This document shows positions 59,199-64,000 of a DNA stretch of 64,000 nucleotides, in pieces. Below the pieces are notes generated by a model. The model was not told the DNA's origin and ran no database searches. It was given only the letters and a program-made list of their open reading frames with translations. This DNA comes from Chryseobacterium sp. (GTDB lineage: Bacteria; Bacteroidota; Bacteroidia; Flavobacteriales; Weeksellaceae): NCBI RefSeq assembly GCF_008831505.1, contig NZ_CP044507.1, forward strand, positions 62,001-126,000. Reading direction: 5' to 3'. The translations under genes were made by a program, and so were the position numbers. How positions within the stretch are numbered: the first letter of the stretch is position 1; every line of letters begins with the position of its first letter.

Positions 59199-61097
59199 AT
59201 GTTTAACTTAGAAATACTAAGGTCTAAATCCATTGCGGAACTGACCAAAATTGCTAAGGATTTGGAGGTGAAGCTGCCCAGAAACAGCGATGAAAATACC
59301 ATTATTTTCGCCATACTGGACTTTCAGGCTTCCAACTCCAAAACTGCAAAGGAGTATTATAAAAGCACAGAGAAGGCTGCTGCATCAGCAGAACCCGAAA
59401 GTGCACCGGTACAGAAAGCCGCGCCTAAAACGCCCAAAAAACCGGCGGCAAAAAAGAAACCTTCCGCTGCCAAAACTGAGGCCGATCCCATGCCTGCCAT
59501 GATTGAAATCACTGAAACGCCAGTGGAAGAACCTGACTCAGAGCAGAAACCGGCTACAGAAGAAGCTCCCAAAGAAAAGCCGGCAAGGCAGCCCAGAAAG
59601 AAAAAAGAACCTGTAGTACCGGAACCGGCAGTCGCTGCGGAAGAACCAACTGCCGAAACAGAGCAACCTAAAGAAGAGGTTTCAAAACCTAAAACTCAGA
59701 AGCAGGAACAGAGCAGACCTCAAAAGCAGCAACCACAGCAAAACAGACCTGTTCAGCAGCAGAACCAGGCTCAGCAATCCCAGAATCAGGGACAGCAGCA
59801 GCCCCAGACACCTCCACAACAACAGCAGCAGGGTCAGAATCCACAACAAAACCGCAACCAGTCTCAGAACAGCGGAAACCAGAATGAGAACCGTCCTCAG
59901 GGCGGAAATCAGCATAAAAATCAAAAACATCAGCGCAACCAGGATAACCAGGAAGAAACTGAACCGAAAAAGGAATACAGCTTCGACGGTATGGTAACCA
60001 TAGAAGGTGTGCTGGAAATCCTGCCGGATAATTACGGATTCCTCCGTTCACCGGATTTCTCCTATATCTCCTCTCCCGACGACGTTTATGTATCTACCGC
60101 TCAGATCCGCAATTACGGACTGAAGACCGGCGACGCTGTAAAAGGGATTGTAAGGCTGCCAAAGGAAGGAGAGAAATACTTCTCCCTGATGAGGCCGGTA
60201 GAAGTAAACGGCCGCGACCTGGCGTTTATAAAAGACCGCGTTTCGTTTGAATACCTAACGCCACTTTTCCCTGAAGAGAAGTTTAATCTTGCAGGCAAAG
60301 GTTCTACCCATTCCACACGTATCGTCGATTTATTTTCGCCGATCGGTAAAGGTCAGCGTGCCATGATTGTGGCGCAGCCTAAGACAGGTAAGACCATGTT
60401 GCTTAAGGATATTGCGAATGCGATCTCAGCCAATCACCCGGAAGCATATATGATGGTCCTTCTTATTGACGAAAGACCGGAAGAAGTTACCGATATGGAA
60501 AGAAGCGTAAATGCGGAGGTTATTGCCTCTACATTCGACGAAGCTGCAGAAAAGCATGTAAAAGTAGCCAACCTTGTCCTTGCAAAGGCACAGCGCATGG
60601 TAGAGTGCGGTCACGATGTGGTGATCCTGCTGGATTCCATTACCCGTCTGGCCAGAGCCTATAATACGGTAACACCTGCTTCAGGTAAGATCCTTTCCGG
60701 AGGTGTAGATGCCAACGCTCTGCACAAGCCAAAACGTTTCTTCGGAGCGGCACGTAATATTGAAGGCGGCGGATCACTGACCATCATTGCCACAGCACTT
60801 ATTGATACAGGCTCCAAAATGGATGAGGTAATCTTTGAAGAATTTAAAGGTACCGGAAATATGGAACTTCAGCTTGACAGAAAGATTGCCAATAAAAGAA
60901 TCTATCCTGCCATTGACCTGGTTGCATCCAGCACGCGTAAGGACGACCTGCTTTTGGATGAAACCACCACACAGCGTATGTGGATCCTGAGGAAATATTT
61001 ATCAGATATGAATCCGATGGAGGCGATGGAATTTGTAAACCGCAACATTAAAGGAACCCAAAGCAATGAAGAGTTCCTGATGAGCATGAACAAATAA
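59199..61097 (+). CDS. rho: Transcription termination factor Rho with long disordered insertion
   Basis: RNA-dependent hexameric helicase that ends transcription. The 632-residue protein has a Rho_N domain (about 1-45: [20 protein letters not shown]), a low-complexity insertion (about 60-255) rich first in Lys, Pro, Glu and Ala and then in Gln and Asn, the OB-fold RNA-binding domain (about 263-335) and the ATPase domain with Walker A PKTGKTML, Walker [17 protein letters not shown] and the Q/R loops. E. coli Rho is 419 residues, so the excess of about 200 is the insertion. Bacteroides Rho carries an analogous disordered region reported to drive condensates. The 59116-59198 leader may hold a control element, but none was recognised. 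Confidence 0.95.
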   Translation: MFNLEILRSKSIAELTKIAKDLEVKLPRNSDENTIIFAILDFQASNSKTAKEYYKSTEKAAASAEPESAPVQKAAPKTPKKPAAKKKPSAAKTEADPMPAMIEITETPVEEPDSEQKPATEEAPKEKPARQPRKKKEPVVPEPAVAAEEPTAETEQPKEEVSKPKTQKQEQSRPQKQQPQQNRPVQQQNQAQQSQNQGQQQPQTPPQQQQQGQNPQQNRNQSQNSGNQNENRPQGGNQHKNQKHQRNQDNQEETEPKKEYSFDGMVTIEGVLEILPDNYGFLRSPDFSYISSPDDVYVSTAQIRNYGLKTGDAVKGIVRLPKEGEKYFSLMRPVEVNGRDLAFIKDRVSFEYLTPLFPEEKFNLAGKGSTHSTRIVDLFSPIGKGQRAMIVAQPKTGKTMLLKDIANAISANHPEAYMMVLLIDERPEEVTDMERSVNAEVIASTFDEAAEKHVKVANLVLAKAQRMVECGHDVVILLDSITRLARAYNTVTPASGKILSGGVDANALHKPKRFFGAARNIEGGGSLTIIATALIDTGSKMDEVIFEEFKGTGNMELQLDRKIANKRIYPAIDLVASSTRKDDLLLDETTTQRMWILRKYLSDMNPMEAMEFVNRNIKGTQSNEEFLMSMNK

Positions 61098-61118
61098 TAT
61101 TTATCACCATAAAAATTA

Positions 61119-61150
61119 AACTGCCCTGAAGATATTCGGGGCAGTTTTTT
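61119..61150 (+). terminator. Intrinsic terminator after rho
   Basis: AACTGCCC (61119-61126) pairs with GGGCAGTT (61139-61146), followed by a T tract; GAA/TTC within the loop may extend it. Confidence 0.75.
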
Positions 61151-61276
61151 GTTGACGTGAGGTTCTTGCTCTCTTAGTATGCAACAGTATAGGAGATAGC
61201 AATTTGGTTTTGGTTGGAGCTTAATTCCTTCCATTGACTTACAACCTGCCCATCGGGATTTAAATATATACATTAT
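61151..61276. other. Non-coding stretch before a decayed small gene
   Basis: No gene recognised. A frame continuous with the pseudogene at 61277 extends upstream to an in-frame TGA at 61235-61237 without an ATG, so part of it may be its lost 5' end. Confidence 0.35.
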
Positions 61277-61580
61277 GTGATTCGTTTTACAGGAACACAC
61301 ACTCAGTTACAGGGGCTCCCGCTTTCTCAAATGCAAAATAAAATTAAAAAGTGGAAGCTTGATCAAACAATCTATGAGAGAAAAATACGAGAACAAAATT
61401 TAAATATCCCTGATAATGGTTTTATTAATCAAAATGGATTGGAAAAGGTATTTTTTAAACTCTGCAGAATATGGGATTGCAAATCTAATAACTTTGCAAC
61501 GCGTATTTGACAATAATGAAATTTATAGTATAACACAAAATAGTGATGGATCTTTAAATTCCCCGTCACTTTGTAAATAA
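61277..61580 (+). pseudogene. Small AT-rich gene disrupted by a one-base frameshift
   Basis: From GTG 61277 the frame reads MIRFTGTHTQLQGLPLSQMQ, then a lysine-rich helical part, up to NQNGLEKVF, and goes out of frame at a T6 run (61451-61456). With one T fewer it continues LNSAEYGIANLITLQRVF, then DNNEIYSITQNSDGSL to TAA 61578-61580, about 100 residues in all. The texture on both sides is that of real coding sequence. No family recognised. The GTG is only the first possible start. Confidence 0.55.
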
Positions 61581-61587
61581 AAATAAT

Positions 61588-61765
61588 ATGAAAGTGATTT
61601 TAAAAAAAATCTTGCCTGTTATACTTACAAAACTAAATGCCGCTCAGTTCAACTGGATGTATTCGCCAAATTCAAGTATGATTTAATGGTGATGTCTGCC
61701 CTCCCGGCCAGGATTTAAAAATCTACCTTCATGTTACCGGAAATTTAGTATTTACCAAACAGTAA
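61588..61765 (+). pseudogene. Second small AT-rich gene remnant with indels in homopolymers
   Basis: From ATG 61588 the frame runs only 34 codons (MKVILKKILPV). Two homopolymer sites, A8 at 61602-61609 and T3 at 61682-61684, separate it from better frames; with one extra base at each, it reads NLACYTYKTKCRSVQLDVFA, then KYDFNGDVCPPGQDLKIYLH and VTGNLVFTKQ to TAA 61763-61765. The restored protein of about 58 residues contains three Cys. It may be the C-terminal part of a larger decayed gene. Family unknown. Confidence 0.45.
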
Positions 61766-61855
61766 AAGCAAACTGCCGCCAGCGTTTTCGCTTCTGTCTA
61801 TCCTTTTTATTATTTTTTTAAGAAACTTTATAAGGCAAAGATTTTTCCTAATCCT
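61766..61855. other. Promoter region of the superoxide dismutase gene
   Basis: AT-rich, no gene seen. It leads into the -7 element at 61856-61863. Confidence 0.3.
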
Positions 61856-61863
61856 TATCTTTG
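61856..61863 (+). promoter_or_regulatory. -7 element for sod
   Basis: TATCTTTG matches TAnnTTTG, giving a leader of about 20 bases before ATG 61891. No clear -33 element. Confidence 0.45.
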
Positions 61864-61890
61864 AGAATTAACTTTAAAAATAACAGCATT

Positions 61891-62487
61891 ATGTCATTCG
61901 AATTACCACAGTTAGGATATGCTTACGACGCGTTAGAGCCTACCATTGATGCAAGAACAATGGAAATACACCACACAAAACACCACCAGGCGTACATTGA
62001 CAACCTGAACAAGGCTATTGAAGGTACTGAACTTGAGGGAAAATCCATTGAAGAGATCTGCAAAACAGGAACGGACAAGGCGGCGGTTAGAAACAACGGC
62101 GGCGGACACTTCAACCACACTCTTTTCTGGGAAATCATGACTCCCGGTGGCATTAAGGAGCCTGTAGGAAATGTGAAAGCGGCCATTGAAACCTATGGCG
62201 GTATGGAGAAATTCAAGACCGATTTTGCCGAAGCTGCCAAGACAAGATTCGGCTCCGGATGGGCGTGGCTTTGCAAAAAAGGCGATGGTTCGGTAACTGT
62301 TTGTTCTACACCCAACCAGGACAACCCACTGATGCCGGTATCTGACTGTCAGGGAACGCCGGTTCTTGGACTTGATGTTTGGGAGCACGCCTATTACCTG
62401 AACTACCAGAACAAAAGACCTGATTACGTTGCAGCGTTCTTCAGCGTTATTAACTGGGATAAAGTAGAGGAGCTTTTCAATAAATAA
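61891..62487 (+). CDS. sodA: Superoxide dismutase, Mn/Fe family (Mn-type features)
   Basis: Dismutates superoxide to oxygen and hydrogen peroxide in the cytosol. The 198-residue protein has the four metal ligands: His27 (EIHHTKHH), His76 ([11 protein letters not shown]), Asp162 and His166 ([10 protein letters not shown]). The GGG before NH and the Gln in NQDNPLM fit manganese-type enzymes, but metal preference is not certain from sequence and cambialistic enzymes exist. ATG 61891 gives the family start [17 protein letters not shown]; the TTG at 61861 overlaps the promoter. Monocistronic with a strong terminator. Confidence 0.95.
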   Translation: MSFELPQLGYAYDALEPTIDARTMEIHHTKHHQAYIDNLNKAIEGTELEGKSIEEICKTGTDKAAVRNNGGGHFNHTLFWEIMTPGGIKEPVGNVKAAIETYGGMEKFKTDFAEAAKTRFGSGWAWLCKKGDGSVTVCSTPNQDNPLMPVSDCQGTPVLGLDVWEHAYYLNYQNKRPDYVAAFFSVINWDKVEELFNK

Positions 62488-62509
62488 GCTTTTATCATAT
62501 AAAACAGAA

Positions 62510-62535
62510 GGTCCGGCAACTTGCCGGACCTTTTT
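62510..62535. terminator. Terminator between sod and the DUF6146-type gene
   Basis: GGTCCGGC (62510-62517) pairs perfectly with GCCGGACC (62523-62530), followed by five T on the plus strand; the convergent gene ends at 62537. Confidence 0.88.
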
Positions 62536-62536
62536 G

Positions 62537-62947
62537 CTATCTTGAATAATCCATGGCGCTAAGGCCGGTAAATCTTAGTTTGTATTTCCAGTTCACAAAG
62601 GCGAATACCTGATAGAGTTTATACTCGAAATCCAGACCGTAATTTTCATTAGGATCGTAGTCTATTGAAGATTCTATGATGTTCCTGTAACGTCCGGACA
62701 TATAATAGGAGTTCCACTCGTTTACCAGGCTTCTGTTCCGGTTTCGAAGGGTTTCCAGTGAGTACATGCTTTTAGGCTTGGCAATGGCATTCATAAAGTA
62801 ATCAAACTGTGAGTCAATTACAGTCAGGTCCCATTCACCATCATCTTCTTTATTTTGTTTAATGGTGGTGTCGTTACCTTTGTTCTGTTGGGAAGTACAA
62901 CTCATGCCTCCAAAATAGAGCGCGAGTAAAAAGATCAGCTTTTTCAT
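62537..62947 (-). CDS. Lipoprotein of DUF6146 type
   Basis: The 136-residue protein has a lipobox (GGMSC, Cys17) and an acidic mature part with WDLTVIDSQFDYFMNAIAKP, SLVNEWNSYYMSGRY and FEYKLYQVFAFVNWKYKL, a conserved pattern that I associate with DUF6146. That assignment is from memory. Function unknown; outer-membrane location is likely. Confidence 0.68.
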   Translation of the reverse strand: MKKLIFLLALYFGGMSCTSQQNKGNDTTIKQNKEDDGEWDLTVIDSQFDYFMNAIAKPKSMYSLETLRNRNRSLVNEWNSYYMSGRYRNIIESSIDYDPNENYGLDFEYKLYQVFAFVNWKYKLRFTGLSAMDYSR

Positions 62948-62990
62948 GTTGAATCAGATATATAGGTAAAGCTACAAATTACCGACCATA

Positions 62991-63017
62991 AAAAAACCGG
63001 AACAGCAATCCCGGTTT
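62991..63017 (-). terminator. Terminator of the endonuclease/exonuclease/phosphatase gene
   Basis: Reverse-strand AAACCGG (63011-63017) pairs with CCGGTTT (62994-63000), followed by a T tract. Confidence 0.7.
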
Positions 63018-63035
63018 AAATTTAATTACAGGCAG

Positions 63036-64000
63036 TTACCTGGCTGGTGTATATTCTCTCTGAAGCACAGAAACGGCAGGGAAGTGGTCACTGTAACCTC
63101 CTGTGTAGCGGTCGCCGTCCCAGGAACGGTAAGGATAACCTTTCCATTGACCCTGCGAGTTTACAAGGTAAGACGGTGCGAAAATCTCAACTTTGTACAC
63201 AGAATAGGTGCCCGTCATTTTCTCCGGTGAATACAGGTTTTTTGAAACAATGATCTGGTCGAACAGGTTTGGTGCATCACGGTAGGCCAGTGAGGCAACA
63301 CCTGCTTTGTACAGTTTGGTCATCAGGTTGTAGTACGGCGATTTATCAGAAAGCTCAGAAGGTTCACCTACGGCACCCAGATGTTTCCTTAAACTTGGGC
63401 TCACGGGGTCGTCGTTAAAGTCACCCATGGCGATAAGCTTGATGCCCGGACTTTCGGCACTGGCTTTATCCATCTCTTCTTTCAGCGCTGCAGCGGCAGC
63501 GATACGTCTTGGCAGTGAACGGGCTTCGCCACCGCTCCGGGAAGGCCAGTGGTTCATGAAGACCGCGATTCTTTCGCCGTCAAGCAGGCCTTTCATCACG
63601 ATAATGTCACGGGTATAAACCCTTTTGCCTTCATCGTCAAAGATCTTGATTTCCTTTTTATAGGTTTCCGTTGGGCGGAATCTTTTTTTCTGATAGATAA
63701 TGGCATTGTCTACACCCCGTGCGTCATATGAATTGAAGTGCACGATGCCGTAATCACTTTTTGCCAGTAAGGGTTGGCTGATGAGGTCCTGCACCACCTG
63801 GCGGTTTTCAATTTCAAGAAGACCCATAATGGCTGGATTGTCATTGGTATGCTGACGGCCAAGTTCTGAAATTACCTTTGCCAGTTTGCCCATCTTGTCG
63901 TTGTACTTCTGGGTGTCCCAGTTCTTGGCACTGTTGGCAGTGAAATCATCGGCTAGGACCTGTTTTCTGATGACTTTCTTGCCTATCAGCAGTTCGTCGC
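63036..64000 (-). CDS. Endonuclease/exonuclease/phosphatase family protein (partial, runs off the edge)
   Basis: The frame is open from the TAG/TAA end at 63036 through the right edge of the window; the last codons seen upstream read ELLIGKKVIRKQVLADDF and WDTQKYNDKMGKLAKV, so the 5' end is missing. The seen 321 residues carry the metal-dependent phosphodiesterase fold: GLLEIENRQVV (catalytic Glu), FMNHWPSRSGGE, IAMGDFNDDPVSP (GDFND) and the C-terminal SDHFPAV (catalytic His). Family members act on DNA, RNA or phosphoesters; secreted versions occur in Flavobacteriia, and whether this one is exported depends on the missing N-terminus. Confidence 0.9.
   Translation of the reverse strand, partial: DELLIGKKVIRKQVLADDFTANSAKNWDTQKYNDKMGKLAKVISELGRQHTNDNPAIMGLLEIENRQVVQDLISQPLLAKSDYGIVHFNSYDARGVDNAIIYQKKRFRPTETYKKEIKIFDDEGKRVYTRDIIVMKGLLDGERIAVFMNHWPSRSGGEARSLPRRIAAAAALKEEMDKASAESPGIKLIAMGDFNDDPVSPSLRKHLGAVGEPSELSDKSPYYNLMTKLYKAGVASLAYRDAPNLFDQIIVSKNLYSPEKMTGTYSVYKVEIFAPSYLVNSQGQWKGYPYRSWDGDRYTGGYSDHFPAVSVLQREYTPAR

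Noticed and set aside
1-64000. tRNA, rRNA, CRISPR arrays, insertion sequences, prophage genes
   Set aside because: None found: intergenic gaps contain no cloverleaf-like sequence, no regularly spaced direct repeats and no transposase or phage-like coding regions.

Overview
The window is chromosomal DNA from a member of the Bacteroidota, class Flavobacteriia, most likely the Chryseobacterium/Kaistella group (Weeksellaceae). The evidence is mutually consistent: promoters have the Bacteroidota form (TTTG about 19 bases before TAnnTTTG), Shine-Dalgarno sequences are weak, and there are a type III glutamine synthetase, a Rho factor with a long glutamine-rich insertion, RprXY-like two-component genes, DUF4271/DUF4293/DUF4296/DUF6909-type families, and the order birA / rsfS-ftsH-LUD-cdsA-psd. 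The species was not identified. No rRNA, tRNA, CRISPR array, insertion sequence or prophage was seen.

Layout. 1-5.3 kb: the tail of an unknown gene, adenine phosphoribosyltransferase, a TPR membrane protein with lumazine synthase, a reverse-strand triad of two lipoproteins plus a YgiC-like ATP-grasp enzyme, a zinc metallopeptidase and a 2H phosphoesterase. 5.3-10.6 kb: a DUF6909-type protein divergent from glutamine synthetase III, then an NlpC/P60 lipoprotein. 10.6-11.2 kb is non-coding with a decayed gene end. 11.2-16.9 kb is the rod-shape operon mreB-mreC-mreD-mrdA-rodA, read leftward, and 17.2-21.1 kb is the tetrapyrrole operon hemA-hemC-hemD-hemE, read rightward. 21.1-22.7 kb is an AT-rich accessory patch with an orphan gene lacking an ATG and a frameshifted YdeI-type gene. 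22.7-32.1 kb: serine hydrolase, glycyl-tRNA synthetase, two paralogous small exported proteins, a Ktr/Trk potassium uptake pair, a pyrD pseudogene and an intact pyrD, and a DUF445 protein.

32.3-38 kb is an envelope and probable metal-handling region: MsrB, an L,D-transpeptidase-like protein, and a three-gene reverse-strand operon of a lipoprotein with three HGQPGHRC repeats, a cysteine-rich small exported protein and a TonB-dependent receptor carrying two periplasmic HMA domains. This operon is the best candidate for an undescribed system. 38-45 kb: an OmpR-type two-component pair, an AHSA1-like protein, oligopeptidase B, and a second HemD-like protein with a DUF4271 membrane protein. 45.1-49.2 kb: glycosyltransferase, DUF4296 lipoprotein, tgt and an LptF/LptG permease, converging on birA. 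49.2-54 kb: rsfS, ftsH, LUD protein, cdsA, psd. 54-64 kb: lipoprotein, cation/proton antiporter, ABC exporter, DUF4293 protein, rho, a decayed patch (61.15-61.85 kb), superoxide dismutase, a small lipoprotein and an endonuclease/exonuclease/phosphatase protein running off the right edge.

How the genes work together: most of the window is core metabolism and cell-envelope biology in compact co-directional operons, with many gene pairs overlapping by 1-14 bases and hairpin terminators between convergent units. The accessory signal is confined to a few patches (10.7-11.1, 21.2-22.7, 28.7-29.6, 33.7-37.6 and 61.2-61.8 kb), which hold the pseudogenes, duplications and unusual small proteins.
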